NCBI RefSeq assembly: GCF_011766325.1
Contig: NZ_BLLG01000020.1
Location: forward strand, 1 to 64,000
DNA: 64,000 bases
Origin: Streptomyces pacificus
GTDB taxonomy: Bacteria; Actinomycetota; Actinomycetes; Streptomycetales; Streptomycetaceae
Reading direction: 5' to 3'
Shown here: positions 1 through 8,228 of the stretch, piece by piece
Numbering within the stretch: position 1 is the stretch's first letter
Layout of the letters: each line of letters opens with the position of its first letter
Position numbers and translations under genes: made by a program
Notes under the pieces: model-generated
What the model was told of the DNA's origin: nothing
The model's input: only the letters and a program-made list of their open reading frames with translations
Database searches by the model: none

Positions 1-60
1 GTATCAACATATCTGGCGTTGACTTTTGGCACGCTGTTGAGTTCTCAAGGAACGGACGCT
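1..60 (-). promoter_or_regulatory. rRNA operon 5' leader with boxA-like antitermination sequence
   Basis: Read on the minus strand, this stretch carries TTGAGAACTCAACAGCGTG followed by GCCAAAAGTCAACGCCAG. This is the leader sequence that precedes 16S rRNA in Streptomyces rrn operons. The 16S gene itself would begin to the left, outside the window. The identification is from memory of rrn leaders; the orientation follows from the promoters just to the right. Confidence 0.75.
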
Positions 61-119
61 TCCTTCGTACTCACCCACGGAACACTCTCCGAGGCTTTCC
101 TCCGGGCGCTTCCCTTCGG

Positions 120-330
120 TGTTTCCAGCTTAGCAGATCCGATTTCCTTCTCCGCCACCCGCTGGAGCGGGCTGCCAGAGCGTTCATCCGCTTCCGCGAA
201 TTCCCTTTCCGGCGGTTCCGACTCTATCAGATCCTTTCGGGCCCGATTCCCCGTCAGAGGAGGGTTGCCTTTCCGGCCGCCAGGCCGTTCCGACGACCAA
301 ACTCTAGCTTGTTTCCCAGGCGTCTCATAA
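120..330 (-). promoter_or_regulatory. tandem rrn promoters (three -10 boxes)
   Basis: Three minus-strand -10 hexamers are visible: TAGAGT at 306-301, TAGAGT at 226-221 and TAAGCT at 132-127. They are spaced about 80-95 bp apart and all point toward the rRNA leader at 1-60. Streptomyces rrn operons typically have three or four tandem promoters. The -35 boxes are less clear by eye. No coding gene is convincing between 1 and 500. Confidence 0.65.
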
Positions 331-500
331 TCGAGTCCATCGAAATGAATTCCGGCATGGCGAAAATCATCCCGGCTGGGAGTCCGTGCTGAGTTGGGTT
401 GCCGCGTCCGCGGCGGGATCGGTTACCGAAGAACCGTTCCGGCTCCGCGACAACTCGAAGAACCTTACGGGTCGGCGTGGCCCGTGTCAACCCTTGCGGT

Positions 501-1355
501 TCACGTCCCCGCTGCCGGCCTGTCCGGCCCCTGGTCCAGGTCGGTGAGGCGCCCTCCCGCGTCGGGCTGTGTCTGCTCCACCCGGCGCAGAACCCGGAGG
601 AGCATCTCGCCCAGCTCTCCCCGTTCCTCGCCACTGAGGTCCTGGAGCAGTTCCTCCTCGAAGTCCGTCGCCATGCGCATCGCCTCCCTCCACTTCGCGC
701 GGCCCTCGTCGGTGAGTTCCACGATCACGCGGACCCGGTTGGACTCGTCCCGGTCCCTGGTGACCAGGCCCTCCGCCGCCATCCGGTCGATGCGGTGGGT
801 CATGGCCGCAGGAGTGAGACCCAGACGCCTGGCGAGGTCCCCGGGCCCCAGGCGGTACGGGGCGCCCGAGAGGACCAGCGTCTTGAGGACCTCCCATTCG
901 GTGTTGCTGATGCCGAGGGCGGCGACCTGTCGGCCGTACGCCACGTTCATCCGGCGGTTGAGCCGGCCCAGAGCCGAGACGACCTGCTCCACCTGGGGGT
1001 CCAGATCGCGGAACTCGCGCTGGTACGCGGCGATCTGCTCGTCGAGGCTCGGCTCCTGCGACGACCGGCGGTCCGCTGGGGTTCCCTGGGCGGCGGACGG
1101 CGAAGGCGTGGAGGCAGAGAGCGCAGAGGGCGCAGAGGTCACGGAAGGCCGGGCGGATCCGGCAGTTCCCGAAGAGCCCGAAGCACCCCGGGAGACGGAA
1201 GGCGAGGAGCGGGACGGAGAGGCGGCGGCCGCGGTGGTCCGGAGGTTCCGCGCCGACCGCCCGTCCTCTGCACCCGACGTGTCGGACGATCCGGTGGGGG
1301 GTGGGTGCCCGGTCGGCACCGGGGGGCCGGGCCTCTGCTCGGGATTGGCGGACAT
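501..1355 (-). CDS. MarR family transcriptional regulator with long low-complexity N-terminus
   Basis: The C-terminal 150 residues carry a MarR winged helix: LEQVVSALGRLNRRMN-like dimer helix, then NTEWEVLKTLVLSG, the recognition helix region LGLTPAAMTHRIDRM, and the wing around TRDRDESNRVRV. The first 110 or so residues are Ser/Pro/Ala-rich and not part of the family, so the true start may lie downstream; MSANPEQ at 1355 is the start chosen. The gene is divergent from an MFS transporter, and the spacer contains a palindromic site, so autoregulation and control of the transporter are likely. The ligand is unknown. Confidence 0.85.
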   Translation of the reverse strand: MSANPEQRPGPPVPTGHPPPTGSSDTSGAEDGRSARNLRTTAAAASPSRSSPSVSRGASGSSGTAGSARPSVTSAPSALSASTPSPSAAQGTPADRRSSQEPSLDEQIAAYQREFRDLDPQVEQVVSALGRLNRRMNVAYGRQVAALGISNTEWEVLKTLVLSGAPYRLGPGDLARRLGLTPAAMTHRIDRMAAEGLVTRDRDESNRVRVIVELTDEGRAKWREAMRMATDFEEELLQDLSGEERGELGEMLLRVLRRVEQTQPDAGGRLTDLDQGPDRPAAGT

Positions 1356-1380
1356 GCGCCTCACTATCCCATGCCGCTGG

Positions 1381-1441
1381 TTTGGTTCTAAGTCCTTCGA
1401 TGTGTACAGTTCAGCTTCGAACTTTAGGTTCTAAGTCTTCA
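1381..1441. promoter_or_regulatory. putative MarR operators between divergent genes
   Basis: GGTTCTAAGTC occurs twice, at about 1384-1394 and 1428-1438. The right copy sits in a palindrome TTAG-GTT-CTAA at about 1424-1434. Between them is AGTTC-N6-GAACT at 1408-1423. Paired AT-rich inverted repeats in the spacer between marR and its transporter gene are the usual arrangement for MarR control. Confidence 0.5.
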
Positions 1442-1475
1442 TCTCTCAGTCCTCCGGGCTGACCGACCAAGGCAG

Positions 1476-2783
1476 GTGAGTGTGAGCAAGGCGAAGGGCG
1501 CGACGATGCGCCGGATCCAGGCGGGAAACGCGCTGAGCGCGTTCGGGCTCGGGTTCACCGTTCCGTATCTCTATGTCTATGTGGCACAGGTGCGGGAGCT
1601 GGGAGCGAGCACGGCCGGCGCCGTACTCGCCGTCTTCGCCCTGACCGCGCTCGTCGTGCTCCCCTTCACCGGGCGGGTCATCGACCGCCGCGGGCCGCTG
1701 CCCGTGCTGGCGGTGGCCTCGCTGCTGGCCTCCGGGGGCGCGCTGGCCATGGGGCAGGCCGTCGGCGTGCCCGCCGTCGTGCTGTCGGCGGCGCTGCTGG
1801 GCGCGGGTACGGCCGTGATGCAGCCGGCACTCGCCACAATGATCGTCTGGTGCTCCACCCCGTCCACCCGGACCAGGGCGTTCGCCACGCAGTTCTTCCT
1901 GCAGAACCTGGGCCTGGGCGTCGGTGGCCTCATCGGCGGGCAGATCGTCGACGGGAGCCGTCCCGGCAGCTTCACACTGCTGTTCTCGATCGAGGCCGCG
2001 ATGTTCGTCGTCCTGGCCGTCGTCGCCGCGACCGTGCGGATGCCACGAGCCCCCTCGATCCCCGGCGCGATGCCGGAGAACACCGACGGCCGGGCCAGGG
2101 GCGGACTGCGGACACTGCTCGGCCACCGCGCCATGGTGCAGCTGTGCGTGCTCGGGTTCGTGCTCTTCTTCGCCTGCTACGGCCAGTTCGAGTCCGGCCT
2201 CGCGGCCTACGGCACCGAGGCCGCGGGGATCGAGCCGGCGACGCTCGGCTACGCCCTGGCCGCCAACACCGCGGTGATCGTGCTCGCGCAGTTCCTGGTG
2301 CTGCGCTTCGTCGAGCGCCGGCGCCGTTCGCGCATGATCGCCGGGGTGGGACTGATCTGGGCCGCGGCCTGGCTCGTCGCCGGATACGCGGGGCTCGGCC
2401 ATGGCGGTCAGGCGATGGCGGCTGCCGCGTTCATCGCGACGTACGCCCTGTTCGGGCTCGGAGAGGCCATGCTGTCACCGACCGTGGCACCGCTCGTCGC
2501 CGATCTCGCGCCCGAGTCGATGATCGGCCGGTACAACTCGGCGTTCGCCGTGGTCAAACAACTGGCCCTGGCGGTCGGTCCGGCGGTGGGCGGTCCGATG
2601 GGGGCCACCCTGCACGGTCCCTACATCGTGACGTTCGTCCTCTTCTCCCTGGGCATCAGCGTGCTGGCCCTGAGGCTGGGGCGGAACCTCACAGCCGTCC
2701 AGGACCAGCCCTCGCTCGCGTCCGCGTCGCGGATCGTCGTCCGGCACCGGCCCGAACGGGGCAGGGCCCGGGCCGGAGTCTGA
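1476..2783 (+). CDS. MFS transporter
   Basis: A 435-residue very hydrophobic protein with about 12 membrane segments. It has the MFS loop 2-3 signature GRVIDRRGPLP near residue 65-75 and a second-half equivalent ERRRRSRM. It is probably a drug or metabolite exporter in the cytoplasmic membrane. The gene is divergent from the MarR regulator, which probably represses it and responds to its substrate. The GTG at 1476 is used; an in-frame ATG at 1506 is an alternative start. Confidence 0.85.
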   Translation: MSVSKAKGATMRRIQAGNALSAFGLGFTVPYLYVYVAQVRELGASTAGAVLAVFALTALVVLPFTGRVIDRRGPLPVLAVASLLASGGALAMGQAVGVPAVVLSAALLGAGTAVMQPALATMIVWCSTPSTRTRAFATQFFLQNLGLGVGGLIGGQIVDGSRPGSFTLLFSIEAAMFVVLAVVAATVRMPRAPSIPGAMPENTDGRARGGLRTLLGHRAMVQLCVLGFVLFFACYGQFESGLAAYGTEAAGIEPATLGYALAANTAVIVLAQFLVLRFVERRRRSRMIAGVGLIWAAAWLVAGYAGLGHGGQAMAAAAFIATYALFGLGEAMLSPTVAPLVADLAPESMIGRYNSAFAVVKQLALAVGPAVGGPMGATLHGPYIVTFVLFSLGISVLALRLGRNLTAVQDQPSLASASRIVVRHRPERGRARAGV

Positions 2784-3114
2784 CCGTCCGGGGCCCGGCG
2801 CCACCCGGCCCTGCGGCATCCGCGCGGCCACAGGCGGCGGCCGCATCCCGGCGACACCCCACCGCCCTCCTGGCGGGTCCCTTCGGGCCGGATGGTGAAG
2901 CAACTCCGTCCTGTCCGCAGGGACGGGCCTGCGGCGTCCGGTGCATGCCATCGCGGGACGGAGGGCCGTCCTCGTACCGCCGGACGTACCCGGATGAACC
3001 CCGCACCGCAGCCTGACCCGGCACCGCAGCCCGGGGGCACCTCCCGTGCCCGAAGGGCGACGGGGGAGCGTGTACCCCGGGCGGCGCGGGCCGGGAGGGA
3101 CTTCCGCCGCCCGC
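2784..3114. other. convergent intergenic spacer, no gene
   Basis: This 331-bp GC-rich spacer lies between the 3' ends of the MFS gene and the minus-strand SpoIIE-domain gene. It contains several short GC-rich inverted repeats that could terminate both transcripts. I see no convincing coding sequence. Confidence 0.5.
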
Positions 3115-4809
3115 CTAGGCGCCGTCGGGGAGCGCGAACTCGCACCACACCGCCTTGCCGCCGCCGGGGGTGCGGCGGCACCCCCAGGACGAGGCGATCG
3201 TCGCGACGATGGAGATCCCGCGGCCCGCCTCGTCCTCCGTTTCCGCGCGGCGGCGGCGCGGAAGGTGATCGTCGCCGTCCGTGACCTCGATGATCAGCCG
3301 GCGGTCGGTCCGCCGCAGACGCAGGCGCATGGGGGGTGTGCCGTGCAGGAGCGAGTTCGCCACCAGTTCGCTCACGGCGAGCACACCGAGATCGCGCAGT
3401 TCCACGGGGAACCGCCACGAGGCCAGCACTCCGGAGGCGAACGCCCGCGCGCGGGGCGCGGCCTCCACGCCGCCGAGCAGTTCCAGCGCGGCGTTGTGGA
3501 AGAGCTCCGCGTCCCCGCCCGAACGGGCCGGATGCTGCAGTACGAGCACGGCGACATCGTCGTCGTGGTCCGCGGTGACGCCCAGGGAGCGGATGAGCCG
3601 GTCGCACACGACCTGGGGGGAACCGGTCGCCCCGGCCAGCGCACGCTCCAGAGCGGCGACTCCCTCGTCGATGTCCTCGCCGCGCCGTTCCACCAGTCCG
3701 TCGGTGTAGAGGACCGCGGTGGAGCCGGGCCGCAGCGGGACCGTGCCGGAGGAGTGGAGCCAGCCGCCGGTGCCGAGGGGAGGTCCGGTCGGCTCCTCGG
3801 CCCGGTGGACCGTACCGTCGGCGTCGCGCACGAGGACGGGCAGATGTCCCGCGGACGCGTACTCGAGCCGGCCCTCGTTCGGGTCGTGCACCGCGTACAC
3901 ACAGGTGGCGATCTGGGTGGGGTCGATCTCGGACGCCAGTCCGTCGAGGAGCTGGAGCACTTCGTGCGGGGGCAGGTCGAGCCGGGCGTATGCGCGGACG
4001 GCCGTGCGCAACTGGCCCATGACGGCGGCCGCGCGCACACCGCGTCCCATGACGTCGCCGATGACGAGGGCGGTCCGGCCGGCTCCGAGCGTGATCACGT
4101 CGTACCAGTCGCCGCCGACCGCGGCATCCGTGCCGCCGGGGCGGTACTCGGCGGCGACACGGAGGTCGTCCGGCTGTTCGAGTTCCTGCGGGAGCAGTGA
4201 CCGCTGCAGCGTCACGGCGGCCTCCCGGTGCCTGCTCTCACTGGCCCGCAGCCGCTCGGCGGCCTCGGCGTGGGCCGTGACGTCGGCGGCGAACACCAGG
4301 ACGCCCCCGACGGACTCGCCCTCCCGGTGCGGGTCGGGCGCGTCGGCGGGCAGGCAGGTGACGGTGTACGAACCGCCGCCCCGGACCCGGCGCGACTTCA
4401 CCGTGCGCGGTCGGCCGCTGCGCAGCACCTGGTCGAGCAGGGGAAGCAGTCCCAGCTCGGCGAGTTCGGGGCAGGCGGCGGCCGCCGTTCCGGTGGCGCG
4501 GGCGCCGAAGGCCGTCTCATACGCCTGGTTGACGTAGGAGACCTGGTGCCCGGGGCCGTGGACGAGGACGACCAGTGCGGGCAGCCCGTCGAGCAGCCCG
4601 CGCACGGGGAAGTGCTCGAGCGCGGGAACGGAGGACTCCGGAGGGTCCTGCGCACCGCGCGGGTCGGTGACGACGCCGGTGGCGTCGGGCCGCAGCTCCG
4701 GCCGCCGGTCCAACTCGCCGCGGGCGGCGGGGACGGAACGGCGGTCCGTCCGCGCTGCGGCGCGGCGCTGCGTACCGGGGAGCCGGGCGCTCCAGCGCGT
4801 GAAGTTCAC
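3115..4809 (-). CDS. PAS - SpoIIE phosphatase - HATPase regulator
   Basis: A 564-residue cytosolic protein with three parts. A PAS-like domain covers about residues 60-165 (VSYVNQAYETAFG). A PP2C/SpoIIE phosphatase covers about 195-410, with VGGDWYDV, VIGDVMGRGV and LYTDGLVERR metal-binding motifs. A C-terminal HATPase_c anti-sigma kinase-like domain covers about 430-560 (SELVANSLLHG, then GRGISIVATIASSWG). This architecture belongs to the partner-switching regulators of alternative sigma factors abundant in Streptomyces. No sigma or anti-anti-sigma gene is adjacent, so its partner is unknown. GTG start. Confidence 0.88.
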   Translation of the reverse strand: MNFTRWSARLPGTQRRAAARTDRRSVPAARGELDRRPELRPDATGVVTDPRGAQDPPESSVPALEHFPVRGLLDGLPALVVLVHGPGHQVSYVNQAYETAFGARATGTAAAACPELAELGLLPLLDQVLRSGRPRTVKSRRVRGGGSYTVTCLPADAPDPHREGESVGGVLVFAADVTAHAEAAERLRASESRHREAAVTLQRSLLPQELEQPDDLRVAAEYRPGGTDAAVGGDWYDVITLGAGRTALVIGDVMGRGVRAAAVMGQLRTAVRAYARLDLPPHEVLQLLDGLASEIDPTQIATCVYAVHDPNEGRLEYASAGHLPVLVRDADGTVHRAEEPTGPPLGTGGWLHSSGTVPLRPGSTAVLYTDGLVERRGEDIDEGVAALERALAGATGSPQVVCDRLIRSLGVTADHDDDVAVLVLQHPARSGGDAELFHNAALELLGGVEAAPRARAFASGVLASWRFPVELRDLGVLAVSELVANSLLHGTPPMRLRLRRTDRRLIIEVTDGDDHLPRRRRAETEDEAGRGISIVATIASSWGCRRTPGGGKAVWCEFALPDGA

Positions 4810-4892
4810 GGAATTTCAAGCCTCGTGGTGTCGTTGCCTTGTCGTGCGCGGTTGCGCCCGCGTGTCCCACCGGGACCGATGCGATCCCGGAT

Positions 4893-4950
4893 CCGGTTTC
4901 CGTACCGGCTTCCGGTTTCCGTACCGGCTTCCGGTTCCGGTTTCCGTGCC
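4893..4950. repeat. tandem 19-bp repeat upstream of the SpoIIE-domain gene
   Basis: CCGGTTTCCGTACCGGCTT is present at 4893-4911 and again at 4912-4930, followed by a short broken copy to 4950. Each unit contains the small palindrome CCGG...CCGG. It lies 85-140 bp upstream of the GTG start at 4809, in the spacer to ndh. Confidence 0.8.
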
Positions 4951-5103
4951 GGGGCCGATCCCCATGGGAGCGGCCACGTCTGCTCGTCCTGTCGCCGATC
5001 GGGCGCGGCGCGGGCGGCCGACGCCTGTACATGTCACTCTGCGCTGTCCGCACGTCCACCTATCGTCACACGCCCAGTGTGACCCACCGCGCCGACAGCC
5101 GGG

Positions 5104-6822
5104 TCAGCCGTCCCCGGTTGCGGGTCCTGCTCCGGGTCCGTTCGGGTCCTTTCTCCGCAGGTCCTCCCCCGGTGTCCCGCCCGGTGTGCCGTCCGGGAGC
5201 ACCCCCGGACCATCGTCTCCGGGCGCGGGCGCCGCGGACGGCCCGGCCGGGGGCGGCGGAGCCTGGCGCCGCTTCCGCTCCCGTGCGCTCAGGGGCGGAT
5301 CCTCATGGTGGCGTGCGAGCGGCCTGGACGGGACTCCGCCCGCGGCGAGTTCGAACTCGGCCCGCGGATGCTCCAGCGACCCGAGGGAGACGATCTCACG
5401 TGTGAAGAGCCCGGAGAGGATCCACTCGGCGAGGACGCGGGCCTTCCGGTTGAACGTGGGCATGCGGCTCAGATGGTACGCGCGGTGCATCAGCCAGGCC
5501 GGATAGCCTTTCAGCTTGCGGCCGTACACATGCGCCACGCCCTTGTGCAGCCCCAGGGAAGCCACGGAGCCGACGTACTTGTGGGCGTAGGTCTTCAGGG
5601 GCTGCCCGCGCAGCGAGGCGACGATGTTCTCGGCGAGCACCTTCGTCTGGCGGACCGCGTGCTGCGCGTTCGGCGCGCACACCGTGCCGGGCTCATCGGC
5701 GGTGACGTCGGGCACGGCCGCGGCGTCGCCGGCCGACCAGGCGTGCTCGGACCCCTCGACGGTGAGTCTGGCGGTGCACCTGAGCCGACCGTGCTCGTTC
5801 AGCGGCAGATCCGTGGCCGCCAGCACGGGGGCGGGTCTCACGCCGGCGGTCCACACGACGGTGCGGGTCGGCAGCCGGGATCCGTCGCTGAGCACCGCGA
5901 CACGGTTCTCGCAGGAGTCCAGTCGGGTACCGAGCCGTACATCGATGTTGCGGGCGCGCAGTTCCCGGATCGTGTACGTTCCCATGGCCGCGCCGACCTC
6001 GGGGAGGATCCGGTCGCTCGCCTCGACGAGGACCCACCTCAGGTCCTCCGGCCTGAGGTTGTGGTAGTAGCGCGTGGCGTAGCGGGCCATGTCCTCGAGT
6101 TCGGCGAGCGCTTCGACGCCCGCGTAGCCTCCGCCCACGACGACGAAGGTGAGTGCCGCGTCGCGCAGGGCGGGTTCACGGGTGGAGGAGGCGATGTCCA
6201 TCTGCTCGATGACGTGGTTGCGCAGGCCGATGGCCTCCTCCACCGTCTTGAAACCGATGGCGTACTCGGCGAGTCCGGGGACGGGCAGGGTGCGGGAGAC
6301 GGACCCGGGGGCGAGCACCAGTTCGTGGTAGCCGATCGGGATCGCCCCGGTGCCCTCCTCGTCGGAGGCGAGGGTGGTGAAGGCGGCGGTGCGCCGGGCG
6401 TGGTCCACCGACCGGACCTCGCCGACGACGATCTTGCATCCGTGCAGGACCCGGCGGAGCGGTACGACCACGTGCCGGGGCGAGATGGAGCCCGCGGCCG
6501 CCTCGGGGAGGAAGGGCTGGTAGGTCATGTAGGGCGTGGGCGACACGACCACGATCTCGGCCTCGCCGCGCTGCAGCTCCCGCCGGAGCTGCTGCTGGAG
6601 GCGGATCGCGGTGTACATCCCCACATAGCCCCCGCCGGCGACGAGGATGCGTGTGCGCGACGGGGTGCAGGGGATCGTGCCTGGCATCGTGCCGGGTGCC
6701 GTGTCCCGGGAGTGTGCAGCCTTCACCACCCCATGACGCAACGCTGCTCGGAGTTTGTCCACAGCCTCGGCGGATTGTGTGACCGGAGGTTCCTGCTGGA
6801 CCCCGGCGGAACCGATGCGCAT
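5104..6822 (-). CDS. ndh: type II NADH dehydrogenase (NDH-2), FAD-dependent
   Basis: A non-proton-pumping NADH:quinone oxidoreductase at the inner face of the membrane. The N-terminal FAD Rossmann motif ILVAGGGYVGMYTA lies near residue 60. The family hallmark YMTYQPFLPEAAAGSISPRHV follows. The second Rossmann NAD motif is VVVGGGYAGVEALAELEDM, and the C-terminal quinone/membrane region includes GLHKGVAHVYGRKLKGYPAWLMHRAYHL. The tail after about residue 520 is Pro-rich and variable. The start is uncertain: ATG at 6822 is used but has no good Shine-Dalgarno sequence. It is divergent from the TetR gene, as ndh is from atrA in other Streptomyces. Confidence 0.9.
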   Translation of the reverse strand: MRIGSAGVQQEPPVTQSAEAVDKLRAALRHGVVKAAHSRDTAPGTMPGTIPCTPSRTRILVAGGGYVGMYTAIRLQQQLRRELQRGEAEIVVVSPTPYMTYQPFLPEAAAGSISPRHVVVPLRRVLHGCKIVVGEVRSVDHARRTAAFTTLASDEEGTGAIPIGYHELVLAPGSVSRTLPVPGLAEYAIGFKTVEEAIGLRNHVIEQMDIASSTREPALRDAALTFVVVGGGYAGVEALAELEDMARYATRYYHNLRPEDLRWVLVEASDRILPEVGAAMGTYTIRELRARNIDVRLGTRLDSCENRVAVLSDGSRLPTRTVVWTAGVRPAPVLAATDLPLNEHGRLRCTARLTVEGSEHAWSAGDAAAVPDVTADEPGTVCAPNAQHAVRQTKVLAENIVASLRGQPLKTYAHKYVGSVASLGLHKGVAHVYGRKLKGYPAWLMHRAYHLSRMPTFNRKARVLAEWILSGLFTREIVSLGSLEHPRAEFELAAGGVPSRPLARHHEDPPLSARERKRRQAPPPPAGPSAAPAPGDDGPGVLPDGTPGGTPGEDLRRKDPNGPGAGPATGDG

Positions 6823-7068
6823 GTCGAGGGAAGGTCCGCAGGTCAGCAGGGCGGAAGGAGGTTCGGGACGGGGGTGCGGCCAGGAAAGTTCCGGCCCTTG
6901 CTCCGATCGGGGTGCGCACCGGGCGGAACTCCCCCTTCTGAATTGACCTCGACTCAACTATGTTCGTACCTCGTCGGGGTGTTCTGGTCGGTGACTCGCC
7001 TGATTCACCCCGGTGTCACGGCGGGGAGGTCTCCGGGGGGAGACGACATCATTTCCGGGGGAACATAC

Positions 7069-7833
7069 ATGCACATTCAGGATTCGCATGGGCCGGGCGC
7101 CATCGCCACGGAGGCCGTGGGAGACGGGCGCGCGGGGGCGGCTGCGAGCAGCCGTCCGGCACCACTGCGCGTGGACGCGCAGCGCAATCTGGAGCATGTG
7201 CTCAAGGCCGCGCGCGAGGTGTTCGGCGAACTCGGCTACGGCGCTCCGATGGAAGACGTGGCACGTCGGGCACGGGTGGGCGTGGGCACGGTCTACCGCC
7301 GCTTCCCGAGCAAGGACGTGCTGGTGAGGCGGATAGCCGAGGAGGAGACATCCCGGCTGACGGAGCAGGCGCGTACCGCACTCGGCCAGGAGGAGGAGCC
7401 GTGGTCGGCGCTCTCCCGGTTCCTGCGCAGCTCGGTCGCCTCGGGCGCCGGCCGGCTGCTGCCACCCCATGTGCTGCGGGTCGGGGTGGGCGGCGACTCG
7501 CCGGTCTCCGAGGGCCCGATCCGGGAGGAGGCGCGGGTGCCGCAGCAGCGCGTGGGCACCGTCGGCCAGCCCGAACTGCGGCTGGTCGCACCGCGGCCGG
7601 TGCCCGCGGCGGAGCGGGACGACAGCGGGTCGGATGAGCTTCTCGACATGGTGGGGCAGCTGGTCGACCGGGCGCGCGAGGCCGGTGAACTGCGCGGGGA
7701 CGTCACCGTCGCGGACGTGCTGCTGGTGATAGCGACCGCGGCGCCGTCCCTCCCGGACACGGCGCAGCAGATGGCCGCCTCGGCACGGCTGCTGGACATC
7801 CTGCTGGAGGGTCTGCGCTCGCGGCCCCTGTGA
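7069..7833 (+). CDS. atrA: TetR family regulator, AtrA-type
   Basis: A 254-residue TetR protein. The DNA-binding domain is at about residues 45-90 (REVFGELGYGAPMEDVARRARVG, then GVGTVYRRFPSKDVL). The ligand-binding C-terminal half is variable. Start ATG 7069 is preceded by GGGGGAAC. AtrA is a pleiotropic activator of antibiotic and carbon-utilisation genes in S. coelicolor and S. griseus, and its gene sits divergent to ndh, which is the arrangement here. The name rests on context and recall of the sequence, not on alignment. Any autoregulatory site would be in the 246-bp spacer to ndh. Confidence 0.78.
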   Translation: MHIQDSHGPGAIATEAVGDGRAGAAASSRPAPLRVDAQRNLEHVLKAAREVFGELGYGAPMEDVARRARVGVGTVYRRFPSKDVLVRRIAEEETSRLTEQARTALGQEEEPWSALSRFLRSSVASGAGRLLPPHVLRVGVGGDSPVSEGPIREEARVPQQRVGTVGQPELRLVAPRPVPAAERDDSGSDELLDMVGQLVDRAREAGELRGDVTVADVLLVIATAAPSLPDTAQQMAASARLLDILLEGLRSRPL

Positions 7834-7915
7834 CGGGGCCTGCCTGCGGTCCGCTCCGGGTCCCGGCCACACGGCCCGGATATGCGGCGAGGAAGGTCCG
7901 CTCCGGACGCCTTGT

Positions 7916-8005
7916 GACGGGGCTTGGCGACGGGGGACGGGACCTGGCCCATGCGCCTGATCCGCTGGCACACCTCGACGGGGCTTGGCGACGGGGGACG
8001 GGACC
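7916..8005. repeat. 29-bp direct repeat, two copies 61 bp apart
   Basis: A 29-bp G-rich sequence beginning GACGGGGCTTGGCGACGG occurs at 7916-7944 and again, identical, at 7977-8005. It lies in the 395-bp spacer between atrA and the sigma-factor gene. Nearby short repeats of ATAGCGGCCTTCCC (around 8065-8098) add to the repetitive character. No coding function is seen. Confidence 0.8.
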
Positions 8006-8159
8006 CTGCCGGGCGGCCTTCCCGGAACAGTTCTCTCGCGGCGGCTCCCGTCACGGTCTGCGCATAGCGGCCTTCCCGTAGCGGACTTCCCATAGCGGCA
8101 CGGTCTCGTGCTTGGATTCGGACGGTCTCCCGGACGAGTGGTTGCGGTGCGCGGGAGGC

Positions 8160-8187
8160 TTGACAGCGCCCTCCCTGTGGCACTCTG
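8160..8187 (+). promoter_or_regulatory. candidate promoter of the sigma-factor gene
   Basis: A perfect -35 TTGACA at 8160-8165 is followed after 17-18 bp by a weak -10 (CACTCT, about 8183-8188). It lies 41 bp upstream of the chosen ATG at 8229. The -10 is poor, so this is tentative. Confidence 0.35.
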
Positions 8188-8228
8188 GCCGGTGTTCGGG
8201 TCACTGGGTGGGTACGGGGGCTTCCGCG

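Noticed and set aside
5305..7068. Upstream extension of the atrA frame over ndh
   Set aside because: It is antisense to ndh; the family match begins only after ATG 7069.
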